From Albugo candida (Eukaryota > Oomycota > Peronosporomycetes > Albuginales > Albuginaceae): a stretch of 64,000 bases of DNA. The notes below the pieces were generated by a model, which was not told where the DNA came from, did no database searches, and saw nothing but the letters and a program-made list of their open reading frames with translations. Each line of letters starts with the position of its first letter. Position 1 is the stretch's first letter. Below are positions 23,292-36,170 of the stretch, piece by piece. A program made the translations under genes and the position numbers. Location of the stretch: NCBI GenBank assembly GCA_905220665.1, contig CAJNAR010000144.1:124001-188000 (forward strand). The letters are read 5' to 3'.

Positions 23292-24900
23292 ATGAGTCAA
23301 GCTATCAAAAAGCTCAATGCGCGAGGCTTAATTTCCGCAATGACACATAAGAACATGGGACAACAGATGGATCACATGCTTAATAGATCTCTGCCTTCTT
23401 CTTTATTGAATCCTCCATCTATTTACTGCGGTTTTGATCCTACTGCAAGCTCATTACATATCGGAAACCTCTTGCAAGCAATCGCATTGCGTCACTTTCA
23501 AATGAGTGGATACCGTCCAATTCTTCTTGTAATTGAACTCACTCCACTCATCATTAATGCTGAATATATGTTGAGCAGATTGGAGGCGCAACGGGAATGA
23601 TTGGTGATCCGAGTGGCAGAGCACAAGAGCGTTCATTGCTATCGGATACGATGGTACGAAGCAATGCTGAGAGCCTTTTAAACGGGTTATCGACTGTACT
23701 GGATCTCAGCGACTCAGTGACTGGAGCAATCGTTGTTAATAATGCAGATTGGCATGGGAAAATGACCGTAATGGAGTGGATGCGTCATGCCGGACGGTTT
23801 GTGACTCGCACGAAGTGAACCCAATCAATTTGACGTGTATGGGTTTCAGACACTTTCGAATCAACAAAATGCTCGCACGAGAAAACGTCAAACGAAGATT
23901 AGAATCAGAAAATGGACTCAGCTTTCTGGAGTTCTCGTATCAGCTTTTTCAAGTCTGTTATGAATTAAAACATAACATGAAAGCTAATTGTGTGCATGTT
24001 AGGCGTACGATTTCCTTCATCTATTCAACCAGTATGGCTGTAATGTGCAATTGGGAGGCAGTGATCAGTGGGGAAATATTGTCGGTGGATGCGATTTGAT
24101 CAAAAAAACGACAGGAGAGGTAATTATTGTGATGATTTTGCATGTCACAAGTGATGAGATCTTGTCAATAGGAAGCATTTGGACTGACATTATCGTTGCT
24201 CACGACCGTCTCTGGCGAAAAGTATGGCAAATCGGCTGGAAATGCATTGTGGCTCGACTCCAAGAAGACATCTTTTGTACGTTGAAAACGCCAGCATCGA
24301 CAAGGGTTGCACTCACACTCAAGTAGTTTGCGTTCTATCAATATTTTCTCAGAGTTCAAGATTGCGACGTGGAAAATCATTTGAAATGCTTTACATTCAT
24401 GGAGCTGGATGAAATTCAACGAATCTGTTTGGAGCATCTAAGAGCGCCAGAAAAACGATTGGCTCAAAAGGTGCTCGCGGATAATGTTATGCGAATGATT
24501 CATGGAATGGACGGATTGGAAAAAGCCAAACGTGCTACAAATGCTCTCTTCAGTGAGAATATTAGCCACTTGCAATCGTCAGAATTGCATCAGCTCGTAC
24601 AAGATGCTCCGGTTCATATAAAACGATATGAAGAAATCGTTAAGCAGCAATTGGTCGATCTAATGGCAGCCACAGGGATATGTAGATCCAAAGGTTTGCT
24701 CCAAATTTGTCGTGCCATCCGTACTCACCCACTTTACCGTAGCGGAAGCAAGACGTTTGATCCTCGCTGGCGGTGTGTATGTTAATAATATTCGAGTGAA
24801 AGCCGTCGATTATGTGATCGAATCCGATGTAATTATCGATACCGGTTTCATGTTAATACGAACAGGGAAACGTAACAGCCATATACTGAAGGTTGCATAA
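23292..24900 (+). CDS. YARS2: Tyrosyl-tRNA synthetase, bacterial/mitochondrial type
   Basis: Seven predicted exons (23292-23528, 23579-23796, 23850-23952, 24003-24119, 24172-24276, 24327-24693, 24743-24900) join in phase to about 434 aa. It charges mitochondrial tRNA-Tyr. Exon 1 has [16 protein letters not shown] (HIGH motif at about residues 56-59). Exon 2 has [13 protein letters not shown], and exon 3 has [11 protein letters not shown]. Exon 4 has [12 protein letters not shown] for tyrosine binding. Exon 5 carries the KMSKS-like loop as [13 protein letters not shown]. The C terminus is an S4 RNA-binding domain ([21 protein letters not shown] across the last splice). The start lies 26 bp after the p24 stop, so the promoter must overlap the p24 3' end. 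A decayed copy of exon 6 occurs at 43.2 kb. Confidence 0.93.
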
Positions 24901-24967
24901 CTCAATAGAATTTTTTTGATTGGATCATACACGCAACATTCTGTTTTATTTGCTCCAATCCCTCTCA

Positions 24968-26900
24968 ATGAAGACTCTTATTCACTTGATATCGAGTAAA
25001 TGCGACAGAATTCCGCTACGATACGCATTCGCTTCGTCTCGATTTATTTCTACAAAGGCTGAATACGACTACATCATTATTGGTGGTGGATCTGCAGGAT
25101 GTGTTCTTGCCAATCGACTCACAGAAGACGGACAAAATAAAGTTTTATTAGTGGAAGCCGGTTTGAGTGATATGCATCAATGGGACTCGTGGAAAATCCA
25201 CATGCCGGCCGCATTGACGTACAATTTGGCTAATGATAAATACAATTGGTGCTATAACACACAAGCGCAAAGACATTTGAACAATCGTAGACTATCGTGG
25301 CCGCGAGGACGCGTGCTCGGCGGTTCGTCCTCTCTCAATGCAATGGTATACATTCGAGGTAATGCAAACGATTATAATGATTGGGAGAAAAGTGGTGCAA
25401 TCGGATGGAGCTATGCCGATTGTCTACCGTACTTTCGTAAATCACAGTCGCATTCTTTAGGTGCGAATGCGTATCGTGGAGGATCAGGTCCTTTACATGT
25501 CACACGCGGGAATCAGAAGAATCAGATCTTATTCCAAAAGTTCATTGATGCCGCGATGCAAGCTGGTTATCCTTTCACAGACGACATGAATGGGTATCAG
25601 CAAGAAGGATTTGGCTGGATGGACATGACCATCCACAAAGGATGTCGTTGGAGTGCTTCGCAGGCGTACCTTTGGCCTGCTATTAAACGTCCAAATCTGA
25701 AAGTCATCACCAATACAATGACCACGAAAATCGAGTTTCAAGGTCATCGAGCCACTGGAATCAATGTCGAATGCAACCGAACGCGTCGTCAGACCAAGAT
25801 CCGAGCCAATAAGGAAGTAAGTTGATTCTGGAATACAAATGAGTGTCAGACATCAGTTGAGTGATGTTACTATTTGTAGATCATTCTCTCTGGCGGTGCG
25901 ATCAACTCACCTCAACTCTTACTGCTATCTGGCGTGGGCGATGCTGATCACCTGAAGCAGGTCGATGTACCACTTGTGCATCATGTACCGGCTGTTGGAA
26001 AAAATCTTGAAGATCATCTAGACCTTTACGTTCAATATGAATGCACACAGCCGATCACATTGCATCATGCGACTTGGTACGAATTCAATCGTCTCGTTCT
26101 ATTTTGACCTGATGCTTTCTTGAGCGATTAGGAAATATCCTCATAATATGTTCCAAATCGCTTTGGAATGGCTACTTTTTCAGACTGGTTGGGGTGCAAG
26201 CGCTCATCTCGAATCAGGTGGATTTATTCGAAGGTATTTTATCGGATGCTTGAATGTGATGCATCCTGATCTTATTGTGCTCTGTAGTGCGCCAGGCAAA
26301 TGTCAGCCCGATTTGCAGTATCATTTCTTACCAGGAGCGCTTACTGGACAACTGATTCCTGGAAACGTGCACGCAATGCAAGCACATTGTTCTCCAATGC
26401 GAGCAACCAGCCGTGGATCTATCAAGCTCCAAAGTGCTGACCCTCGTGCCCATCCGATCATCGACCCAAATTACCTTGACACCTTACAAGATCGCATCGA
26501 TATTCGAGCTGCTGTTCGACTAACTCGCGAAATATTTGAGCAGGAGGGTTTCGACGCATACCGTGGGAATCCAATTTCACCAGGCGTTAACGTCCGATCA
26601 GATGAAGAAATTGATGCGTGGGTCCGTCAGCATGCAGAGAGCGCATATCATCCCTCCTGCACGAATCGCATGGGATCAGAATGTGATTCTGTCGTAAATC
26701 CTCAGCTTCAGGTTCACGGACTGGAATGTTTACGGGTGGTCGATGCGTCGGTGATGCCAAATATTGTTAGTGGGAATTTGAATGCTCCAACAATCATGCT
26801 CGCAGAGAAAGCAGCCGATGTGATACTCGGAAATGAGCCGCTGGCCAAAGAAATCGTACCAGTTTATGAGCCACCGAGCTGGAAAGATACGCAACGATAG
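24968..26900 (+). CDS. CHDH: Choline dehydrogenase-type GMC oxidoreductase (intact copy)
   Basis: Predicted exons are 24968-25816, 25880-26076, 26132-26233 and 26288-26900, in phase, 586 aa. This is the usual length for choline dehydrogenase (BetA/CHDH), which oxidises choline to betaine aldehyde on the mitochondrial inner membrane. Residues 1-30 look like a mitochondrial leader (Arg/Ser-rich). The FAD motif IIIGGGSAGCVLANRL is at about 36-51, GMC signature 1 is [17 protein letters not shown], and signature 2 is GAINSPQLLLLSGVG in exon 2. The active-site His segment is AYHPSCTNRMG, and the C-terminal FAD contact is NLNAPTIMLAEKAAD. Substrate could be another alcohol, since GMC enzymes are hard to split by sequence. 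Two broken copies lie at 43.3 and 58.4 kb. The start is 67 bp after the TyrRS stop. Confidence 0.9.
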
Positions 26901-26939
26901 AAAGAATTTTATAATACATGATTTTTCATTGAGAATTAC

Positions 26940-27200
26940 TTCTCACGCTTGAACGCGAACTTGAACATGTACTAGTATCAGATTCAGTGTCATCACGACT
27001 AGAATCAGATTCAGAGGCTTCACTGTAGCTAATGCTTACACAAAGCTTGAGACTTCTTTAAGGTCGTAGTGCTTTTGGGTCGCTGGTATTCTCGCGATTG
27101 AGTGGCTGACGTAATTTCGGATTCCGAAGGCTTCGGGACCACGATGCACGGACTCGATACGCTGGTGTATTATTGCATTCATAGACACGAAATCATTACT
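26940..27200 (-). pseudogene. ZCCHC10-like remnant, copy 1
   Basis: The minus strand reads NNTPAYRVRAS, then a run matching LRNPKLRQPLNRE of the intact copy at 44.7 kb, and the Ser/Asp-rich tail DNA (tcagattcag/tcatcacgac pattern) follows. The Cys-rich start of the zinc knuckle (CQKC...GHWTYEC) is missing: at about 27195 homology stops and unrelated sequence shared with 60.2 kb begins. The gene is therefore 5'-truncated. It lies tail-to-tail with the intact choline dehydrogenase. Confidence 0.65.
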
Positions 27201-27235
27201 GAATATGAAGCCAATCTTTCCTTGGGGAATGGCGA

Positions 27236-27600
27236 GCCTATATATGCGAGTCAGAACATCGCCAGTCGACAATGGATGCAACCAAGTTCCCATTTTATAG
27301 CGTTATCTCACAGCTTTTCCTTGCACTGCACTGATGCTTCGCAAACTCGTAGAGATAGCAGGCGAAGAATCGTCTTTTTTGGAAGGCAATGGAGCTAAAG
27401 GTGGGCACGTAAGATGAGATAGTCACGATAACATGCGAAAGTATGGCCTGTTGTGAAGGGATCTTTTGATTGAAACTGGCAGCGATAATATAGCAATTGT
27501 CATTGTATAAGGCAGTGTCTCTGCATTGAGACTAGAAGCCCCGTGCTTCGCACTAATTGGAGAAAGCGTATATTTCTCGAAAAGGAATATATTTGATGGT
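27236..27600. repeat. Shared accessory segment, copy 1
   Basis: This stretch matches 60236-60610 closely over its length, for example the blocks ccagtcgacaatg, cattttatag and gatgagatagtcacgata occur in both in the same order. No protein is recognisable. It joins the ZCCHC10 remnant to the 3' end of candidate secreted genes A and D, so it marks the same duplicated unit. Confidence 0.7.
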
Positions 27601-27676
27601 ATATTGTCTGTTCTGTGCTGGATCGAAAGAATTCGTTTTCACACTTGGTGTTACTTGTTCTGTTTCTTCCCCTTCT

Positions 27677-28501
27677 TTAAGTCGCTGGAGTTGTTACTTT
27701 GCTCGCAGTCGCAGATGGCCCGTATGTTTGTATACAATGATTTATGAGACAATTTTTAAATTTATCTTTTTCGTCATTTATAAGGCCAATGACGGTCCAT
27801 TCCGATGGCTGTGGTGTCGTAAGCTGAGCCTGTCCACTTAAGGATTTCTTTCTTTGCATTTTTGCGTAATTTTGTCGTGCACCCGGGTCTCTTGAATAAA
27901 GCCAATTTACGACAATTCCGTTTTCCCCAAGCTCGCTCTTTACAGTAGAACTGGAAGCACTACTGCTTGCCGGCGTGGACGGAAGGCGCAACACTGGATC
28001 CAGTGAATCGAGTACAAGTAGCAACACAGTGATACATTCCCATTTATTTTCCTTGGTCACGCCTATGTACGCCCACACGCCAGAACAAGGTTATGTATTA
28101 TATAGGCAAGAATTGTAAGTACTGCTTTTACCCTCCTTATCCAGGTTTTCTTTAATCCAGGTATGCGCCTTTATCGCTGCACTTTGATAAGTTGATGAAA
28201 GTTTTGGTTTCTGAAGAATGGCCTCGCATTGCGGGCGTTGATTTTTTGGTAAGGATTTCTTTTTTTTCTCAATATACTTGGGATCGTCAGAAGTGCGCAA
28301 ATCATATTCCAACTCGATTTGCTCTGATCGCTCCTTATAAACGGTTATGACGTAGTTGCACAAGTTTTGGAATTCCTTCTTTAACAGTATCTTTGGCTCA
28401 AGCTTACGGTTCTGCGCTCGACCATGCTTACCCATCTGCCGACTCGGATTGATCATCATGAATGCAATGATCCCTATCAGTTGAACAGCAATGTTGTTCA
28501 T
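27677..28501 (-). CDS. Candidate secreted protein, family member A
   Basis: Exons 28501-28132 and 28062-27677 join in phase (intron of 69 bp, GTAAAA...ACATAG) to about 251 aa. Residues 1-22 (MNNIAVQLIGIIAFMMINPS) form a signal-peptide-like segment with a short polar start and hydrophobic core. The mature part is highly charged (several KKKK-like runs, KKEFQNL, WIKENLDKEG). Exon 2 opens with GVTKENKWE, a brief hydrophobic patch and a Ser-rich stretch. Compared with member D the C-terminal KKKKN tail is lost by a small frame change. No RXLR, CHxC or LFLAK motif is visible. No known family. Secretion and an effector role are inferences from the leader, the accessory location and rapid divergence. 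Confidence 0.6.
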
Positions 28502-28780
28502 TCTTCTCTATTCGTCCAGACTGAAATGTTTAGCCGAAAGCGAATCGAATAATGGGCACTCAAAATTCACAAGGTAACTCGGAGGATGAGAGTGTGCTAT
28601 TTGCGAGTGTTCCATATTTAATACTGTACAACTTCGAGCCTAACGAAGGAACTACAGAAAACCTCTATACTTTTATTGTATCAGGACAAAATTAGGTAGG
28701 CTACGCCTTAATCAGGTGGAAACTCCTGGACAGGAAACGAAGACATGATGTTTGTGCTGCTTTGTTCATTCTTAAATGCA
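28502..28780 (-). promoter_or_regulatory. Conserved 5' flank of member A
   Basis: The 250-280 bp before the ATG match the flank of member D (61547-61830) at many blocks, such as agcgaatcgaa, aatgggcactcaaaat, gtgtgct and ttttattgtatcaggaca. That is as similar as, or more similar than, the coding parts, which points to a retained promoter or to recent copying. No defined motif can be named. Confidence 0.5.
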
Positions 28781-28899
28781 TGAAAAAGGATTCTCGAAAA
28801 TGCAAGAAACGAGGCAAATGAATAGGTGAAAATCTTGACCCGAGCAGGAAGTTAAAGCTTCGTCAACAGACATTTACCCGGTTGAGTTATTTTCGACTT

Positions 28900-29960
28900 C
28901 TGATTCCCTTATAAATCCTACATATTTCCCCAAGGCTTCTCACCTGCGCGTTGTTCTCAAATTTTCACCAAGTCGAACGCATCTCCGTACGATTCACAAG
29001 ATACTCCTACGCGATTTTGCAAAAGATACCACGCATTTCCTAAGCTTTTTGATAAAATGCGACTCATTTTCCTGAGATTTCTAATAAAGTTCCACGCATT
29101 CAAGTGTGAAGCCAACACTTACTCTCTTCGTTATCAAATTACAGCCCTGGTCGCTCCTTCTTTCTTTATTTACATTTACGATCAAAGTGTCAATGCTATC
29201 TCTACTGCTTACTGCCTATGCTATCATCAATAGAACATATACTGGTGACAAGGGAGTGGCTCTGCCACTTGGTCATGCATCCCAGTCCTCTAGGTAATTT
29301 ATATAATACATCCTTGTAGTACTTGTATACATCCATCCTTCCAGCAATAAGCATCTACGCCCTTCTTTTCTAAGATTGTAGCAATATGATTTCTAAGGTT
29401 GCGATGGCAGTAGCGATGTAACCAAGTCAAAAAATTCTAAACCACTTGCCGTACCTGCAGCATTCATCAGCGAGAACGAACACGCGCATCAGATGAAACA
29501 TGCTTGCTAGTCATTCGGCACTTTGCCACTTAATGATACTTCTTTTCTACCTTTTGCGGCTTTCGGTATTACCGATTATGGGTAAGTCATAATCACATAA
29601 TACCAGCTGTCAAGCAACTGAGTAGTTTATCGTTTCTATCCGCATCATACTCTTAAAACGCAATGTAATGAAATGTCTAAGGATTACATTAAGCTGCTTT
29701 ATTGGAGCTGTTCTTGATGTAATGATCTATCAGCCATTGTCAAATCAGAAGACTCATTACCAAGCCAGCACCGTTGTGTACCGTGTCGGGAAACAAGCGT
29801 CTTTCACTCGATTCTTGAGATTTGTGATTAACTCAATCACATGTGAATCGACTTGTTAGAAATTCTATACTTCGACCTGGGAAATCTTCCAGGTCTGTTG
29901 GTATAGGTTTTGCCCATTTGGCGCCATACAAATGGTATAAAGTGTCCATTTGGATGATCA
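28900..29960. repeat. Accessory repeat R, copy 1 (with degenerate minisatellite)
   Basis: This is the first of four main copies (others at 38.1, 52.1/54.6 and 61.9 kb). It opens with imperfect 30-40 bp units built on 'ttctaataaaatcc.acgcattt.cctgag', followed by a conserved block (tctcttcgttatcaaattacag, then tttacaattacgatcaaagtg-like sequence) and a segment coding a decayed frame with YQPLSN. It always lies on the 5' side of a candidate secreted gene. I see no intact gene inside. Confidence 0.7.
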
Positions 29961-32780
29961 TCGTATTGCATCAATTGCGTCTCTTCTTTTCCATGATTCG
30001 ATAGCAATCAAATTTGACGCGTACAGCTTCTTTTGAAGTTCATAAGAACACCAAACAGATAATCAATTTTTTTTCATATATTGCAACTGGATACTGAGAA
30101 ACTCACTCAGCATCAAGTCCACGAGCTAAGACAACCCTCTAGGATCCCTTATCAAGACGCTATGTACTCGCAGTCGAATTAGTGCAAGGAAATACCCAAA
30201 AAGGCAATCACTTGAAGGTTTGAGACGATAGCGGTCTTAGGCTCCCTTTTTTCGTGATTCTCACTGTACTTCACACATCAAGTGAGAAACATTTGAAATG
30301 GCTATATCAGTTCATTGAAAAACGAAGGTATTTTATCGCCTCTGCTTAGTAAATGCTCCATCAACAAGTGATGGGAAGTTGGTTAGTCACATTCCCGATC
30401 ATTGTTGTGATGAAGTGGCTTAGATTGGGACCATGATTCACGTCCAAAATCCCTGAGAACCATTTAGCGTGAGTTATTCCTCATTATTTGAAGCATGATC
30501 GGACCGTGCTTGTAATCACGTTGAAGAATATTGACTGTGTGGGAAAACCTTACTTCAAGTAAATATGTATAGTTCTTGATGCAGTGGGATTAGCTGGTAC
30601 CCTAAAGCAAATTTCCGGGCTTTGCTATAGCATGGCAATTACCGATTCTCAGAAGCTACACGGATGGGTTCTTCGGTAGTGAGGCTTTTCGAAATGTGAA
30701 AGAAAGACTTGGAAACCTCGCTCCACGCTTCTAAGTCGCTTGCTGACTACCTCAGCAGCCGTAAAACTACTCGCTGCAGCAGAGTCAACAATCGATAAAC
30801 ACCCACGCAATAGGAAGGCATGCCGAGAAACTGAGATATGGCATCATGAGCTCGAGGAATGACTTCATCTTGAATGTTCACTGGACCGTTCGCAATCATG
30901 AGTAATTATATCACCATGTTGAGTAGCATTTTGTTTTGTACAGCTCAAAGTTTAATTCGTTTGTGGAGAACTCGATACCGCTTTAGTATAAACATTACAA
31001 TTCGCTTCTACATTTTTCCAATGAAGCCGGAGAAAATCCTGCAGATATTCATGACATTATATGAAAAGAATGCTTGGATCTTCATCACCACTTCTGACAT
31101 TCGATTCACGTATTTAACGGCCTCCACTTTCATCGGTGTTTGATTTCATCCGGAAGAAAAACATATAGACCCACAATGCACTTACATACTTTATTCAATA
31201 TCGCATTCGTTCATCTTAATTGCCGAGTGGCCAAATCCCCGAACTAAATTCGTAAGATCAATTGTAATTATTGTGCTACTGGCTTTCATGAGCTTGAGCG
31301 CTGATTGTACGATTGATTGATCGCAGTAGAGCTCATTGATGCGTCCCAATAATTTAGTGATAATGGGGGTGTATCCAGCGCAAACGTATGAAATTGCTTT
31401 CGATGTGCCATTGAACAATGAGTACTATCTCTTCTGTGATACAGTACACTTCGGATGCCTCAGTAATGCTTTTCGATCAGAAAAAATAAGTCTTGAGAGA
31501 GGCCTCCAGGCATTTGGAGGTAATTATTTAATGGCTATTCGGAGAACAACGTTGCGAAACACTTGCGATTTTGTGCGATCTGGTACGCATTCGACAATCG
31601 TCCGCTCTTTTCTCACTGAAATCTGATGCTAACACATATACACAAAAACGGACGGAATGGGCAACAATTCAGCTGGAAATTGGGGAATTATGGTACAGTT
31701 TGCACAAGGGTTTGTAATTTTCCGAACTAAATTCATTTTGAGACACTTTACTACCACTCGTGAAGGAAGGAACCATACTATTGAAACTTGCTCCAGCATG
31801 TGGCCTTTGATTATGAGTCGTTGCTCATGCACTACCCTACCACTCGCGATATCAATTACGCATGGTCATGTTTATACAACATCATAGGATCGCTCTGTGC
31901 ATTTTGATGAGATAAAATATAGACAATAAGACCATATCGGAGTAGTTGACATGCATTAGCTCAAAGAATGCTAAAGACAGATGGAGAATTGCTGTACTGT
32001 ACATTCAATAGTCAGCACAGCCAAATACCGATAAATTTCCTAGTCGAATGATGAGTTGGCGTCGCCCTGAAAATCGTATCCACCTGATTGGCAGGGCAGC
32101 TGTTTACACGCAAATAAAGCTATGAAGCTACTATACTACGTCTGACACGATATTCAAGTAAACCTGCAAGCCGATGCTCTCTCCAGTTTTTGAAAAATAG
32201 CCTTTGAAAAATTGGGATGTACCCTACTGACCTTCGGTTCTTCCGAAGCGTATCGCTTGTGACCCGATGATGTGAGCGCATACTGAATCAATATCACCCG
32301 GTTCTTCCATAGCGTCTCCAATGTGTGAATTCAAATTTCACTAAGGCTGAACGAGGACGGTTGAGGATCGCCATACTCGACTATCAAAACAGCGCTACGA
32401 CTCGCTAAAATTTTCTTGCATGATTGGTATGCTGACAGGTGAGTCTTGGAGGTAACCTACGATTTGCTTTTCAGTATCATAAGCTTCTCATCATCACATG
32501 CAGCTGATCGAATCAGATTGGAAGAATTGTGCAGCGGTGTTGAACCTGGCGATGGCACGATTCGGAGAGCTGGTTCCCGCACTCAAGTTGAGAGTCAATC
32601 AAATGCTACGCCAGCCTCTGAATAAAATTTCGATGTGGATTGATCAACAAACCAATTCGCGGAACCTACCGTTCTGTATGTTCGAATTGATGCAAACGCA
32701 TCGCAACAAAAACTTTTGAGGTTGAAACTAATTTGATTCCTCATGTAAGGAACATAAACAAGTTACTCACCTGAGGAATG
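29961..32780. other. Accessory DNA without supported genes
   Basis: About 2.8 kb of low-information sequence. The longest frames are 31336-31626 (+, 96 codons from an ATG, starts MMRPNNLVIMGVYPAQ) and 31191-31418 (-, 75 codons). They overlap on opposite strands and match nothing I know. The codon pattern looks eroded and stops are frequent around them. Probably decayed gene copies. Confidence 0.4.
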
Positions 32781-33420
32781 ACAAGAAGAGTTTTTTTAGG
32801 CACATCAGAGAGACTTGTGCGCCATTACAGAGATTTAATCTCAACAACACTTTTCAGCATCTCATTTTGTATCTTGTCAAGCGGGAGAGAACCGCATCAG
32901 ACATATCATATGCGAAGATCTTTAGTCGGTCCTTACCAGAACTAATCTCAATCATGTGAACTTGCAACGCACTATGTAAACGTGGTAACGATCAACACGT
33001 GCGCATAAGTCGGACACGAGACTCCCTCTTTCTGGACCAAGCTCCACAATGTTGATAGTTCGGGTGATCCCATTTCTTTCCATGTGGGAATACACCAAAT
33101 TGCGATCAGACATTTGACGGATTTACGGAGCCGTGGTAAAGTCGCCCTTTACGCCGAATACGTCTTTCTTCATGTAATGCCCATGTGTAGGATGCGCTAG
33201 TGCCTTAAGTAGTTTGAGAGCGAATTGTACGAGCAAATTCACTCTTTGCATGTATTCTGCCACGGTTATCGGTCCTTTAACGTCGATCGAGCTACATAAA
33301 ATAGAAGCAAGCTCCTTCTATTGTCCGATTTCGCTTTCAAATCCAACGCGTTGTAGCTGTCATGACCAAAGTGTCCTGGGCGATTTCACTGCAGAATTCT
33401 CTACTTGTATATAAACGTAT
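32780..33420 (-). pseudogene. NDUFAF7/MidA-like methyltransferase remnant, copy 1
   Basis: Read on the minus strand, the DNA gives GPITVAEYMQ, a short intron-like gap (GTGAAT...CTTAAG), then ALAHPTHGHYMKKDVFG, a K-G-D-F-T-T-A-P segment and NIVELGPERGSLVSDL. This is the N-terminal order of NDUFAF7 (formerly MidA/DUF185), the mitochondrial arginine methyltransferase needed for complex I assembly: P-x-T-V-A-E-Y-M, H-x-x-x-G-Y-Y, G-D-F-x-T-x-P-E-I and L-V-E-L-G-P-G-R-G. Here a stop replaces the Glu after TAP, and the SAM-binding GPGRG has become GPERG. The downstream part is scrambled. No intact parent gene is in the window. Confidence 0.7.
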
Positions 33421-33959
33421 CGTTCGTCATTTTGGGGCACTTTGATGTCTTTCTTACACACAATGACTCGAGTCTGCGTGAACGAATCGGTGGTTTTTAT
33501 CGAGGCTGAATGAACGCGTGAGAACGATTGAATAGCGTCTTTATAATGTCGGAATCGGAACCACATATATTTGTATTTTCAGACTCAGATCAGTACAGCA
33601 ATGGACTAGTGTCAGACTAAGGTCGAATGCGATCATGTAGGTCTCCAAGACATTCCATGCGATTTAGACTGAGCGCATACAAAAGTACTTTCGAAAGTTT
33701 CGATACGATCAGCAGAAATATACCGTTTTCAGGTAGCAGTATTCACATTCAGCAGTCACATCGCATAGTACCAGCTTCTTCCAGGCATGTTTGAATCGCT
33801 GCGTTCAAAGTCGATATGAAGTTTCATGTAGCATCCACTCCATGGAAGACTATAAAAGGCTTCCATTTTGGTCCTTCTGATCAATTGCTTGTTAGGCAAA
33901 GTTTCGTGCAGATGTATACCCCAGATGTGCGCTTTAACGGGTTTGGCTACTCTTTAGGT

Positions 33960-35500
33960 AGACGGCAATTACATCGATCTCCTGGGCAGCTTTGATGTAT
34001 CATACACTTCACAAACATGCAGAAATGCTCACCGCAGAGGTTGCATTGGAGAATATCCAGCAATATGCAGATTGTCAGTTTCTCAAGCTACTCAGCACTG
34101 AGGAAGCGCTGTTTTAAACGTTGAATGATCATGCATATTGAGTCGGCTGATGCTGAAATATCTTTTGAGTGTGCAATATTCGTTAATTTAGCTATCGTTT
34201 TGTAAAGAGCACTATCTTACAGTGTTAAGTGTCCAAGGTTTAGAATGATATGCGATACAGAATCGAACTATTGCAACATTTGAAGTGATGCTACTGAAAG
34301 ACACTTCCGCCATAGACCTGGAAAGGATACTGAAAAATTAGATGATTCGTAGCAACTGAGATTTAAAATCCTCTTCTTCTCTGCTTAAGCATTAAATCTT
34401 CTATGAGTGTCCGCGAGAAGACTTGATCTACTTGAAGAAGCACAAGTGAATTCCATCTACAAGCCCAGGTCATTGTGCCTTGAAGGACTATCACCCCAGC
34501 CAAACATCTTGCTACAACCACGGGAAATCAAGAGCTATTTCAAAATGGGATGCAAACTAAGGAAGAGCGATGAATATTATGGCGACAGAGAAGACAAAAA
34601 GCGCAGAACAAATGCAGGAATACTGGGTTGAAAGCGGGATATGATGCTTTAGGTGTAAGCTCAACAGAATCGAATTCACAAAGCGATGGAATTGAAAGGA
34701 ACTGGCAGACTTTAATTGACGATGAAAAGAGCAAGAGCATCAACAGAGGACATGGTTTGTAGAATGCAGCAAATGAGATGGTCGCATGTCCTTCAACCCT
34801 TTCACCGTACCGAGTCTGTGAAGTTTGAAAAATTCGCTGCATTACTTCGGATACTTGCAATAGATTTCTACAATATTTTTGCTATATCGCTTTGACAAGA
34901 GACGCATTTGCCGTGGGAAAATGTATCCGTTTGAAACGAGCAACTTTTGTATTGATTTTGACTGCGTTTTACGTCGATACGGAGATCAATCATATTGGCT
35001 TTGTTACTTTTATTGCTCTCTGATAACAAATATCACGAGCCGAAGAGTGACTAAAATATCTGAATTGGGATTGGTCGTCCATTCCGGTGGAAAGCACGTC
35101 AAGTATTCATCCAGTCCACCAAATGCCTCGACATCCGCACTCTTCACGTCGATCTTCCGTCCGAGAGGTCCTATTGGTACGTCTCAATGGTTCACTTAGT
35201 ACCACGTACGCCAGCGAAGCTTGGCTGAATATACTTATAGCTCCCTCTGAACAGCAATACACGAATTTGCGATGAGTACTTTTGATTACAAATTCACTTG
35301 CATAACGATTGAATCAGTGGTTTGGCTCGGCATTTTCGCTCATTTTTTTCAGGTATGTAACGAAGCGATCCGAATCATTCACTTAAGTAAACACAAGCTG
35401 AGCTATTCGCGACATGATAGCAATCCGTCAACGATTATACAATCGAAGAAGAGTTCAATTCAAGCAGGTTGCGCGTACTTCAGCGATTGTAACTAAGAAT
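33960..35500. repeat. Accessory repeat D, copy 1
   Basis: This segment is paralogous to 39830-41360 and, in part, to 49200-49460. Shared blocks include aagagctatttcaaaatggg / aagagctttgccaaaatggg near 34530 and 40450, ggtgtaagctcaacagaatc near 34650 and 40570, and a frame ending KHKLSY...HDSNPSTI...SDCN at 35.4 and 41.3 kb. The copies share coding-like patches in changing frames, so it probably derives from a gene that decayed after duplication. I cannot name it. Confidence 0.6.
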
Positions 35501-36170
35501 CGGCTAGAAGAGAAGGGAAAGAGGGTAACTCGATACAGCTGATTCTTGTGTCCCTCTATTTCTTGCGATATCATTGGCTTCCTTTGAGACGAGATACGCG
35601 TTGCAAGAATTTGACCCGTTTGGAGGCTTCATGCCTCAATAAAGTGATGTGAACCGAAAGATAGAAGATTCTGCAGCTCATTTTTGTACTCAGACTCGAT
35701 GTGAGACAAGAGAACGAATAGAAAATTATCTGATTCATTTATTTAAAAGAAATTAGTGTACAGGTCATCCAGATATATGATGTGCGAGCAGATTCTGCAC
35801 TATACTGAAGTATTGATTGCCTATGTCTACGTCCGAGTTATCCCAATAGAGTTTATGCTGTCTTTCCAATGCGTATAAGATGCACCAGCAAGTTTTTATT
35901 CATCGAAATAAACACAGAGTTATTACCGGATCTAAGCTAAGGCGAGCGTAAGTGCATTGATTTCTATGCAAAATATAAGGAGTCAAAAATATACGCACCC
36001 AACTTCTCATTTTAAATAGAGATAGTCAGGGAAATACACGATCGTGTGGCTTCTTGTGCGCATAATTTACCATCATCAGGAACCGCATACGGGAAGAGAA
36101 AATATATAGTCCAATATTTTGATTCCAATCTATTGCTCCAGTGAGAAGCAAACCAGCCATCAATGTTACG
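35500..36170. other. Accessory spacer
   Basis: I see no gene, RNA or clear repeat in this stretch of about 670 bp; it separates repeat D from the 3' flank of candidate secreted gene B. Confidence 0.4.

Noticed and set aside
27677..28501. RXLR-type effector assignment for the secreted family
   Set aside because: No RXLR or dEER motif occurs in the 100 residues after the leader in any member; only a candidate secreted status can be supported.
34540..34860. Hydrophobic minus-strand frame kept open in three repeat D copies as a membrane protein
   Set aside because: The opposite strand has a Gln/Glu/Lys-rich coding-like pattern; the hydrophobic frame is probably its complement. All copies have stops.
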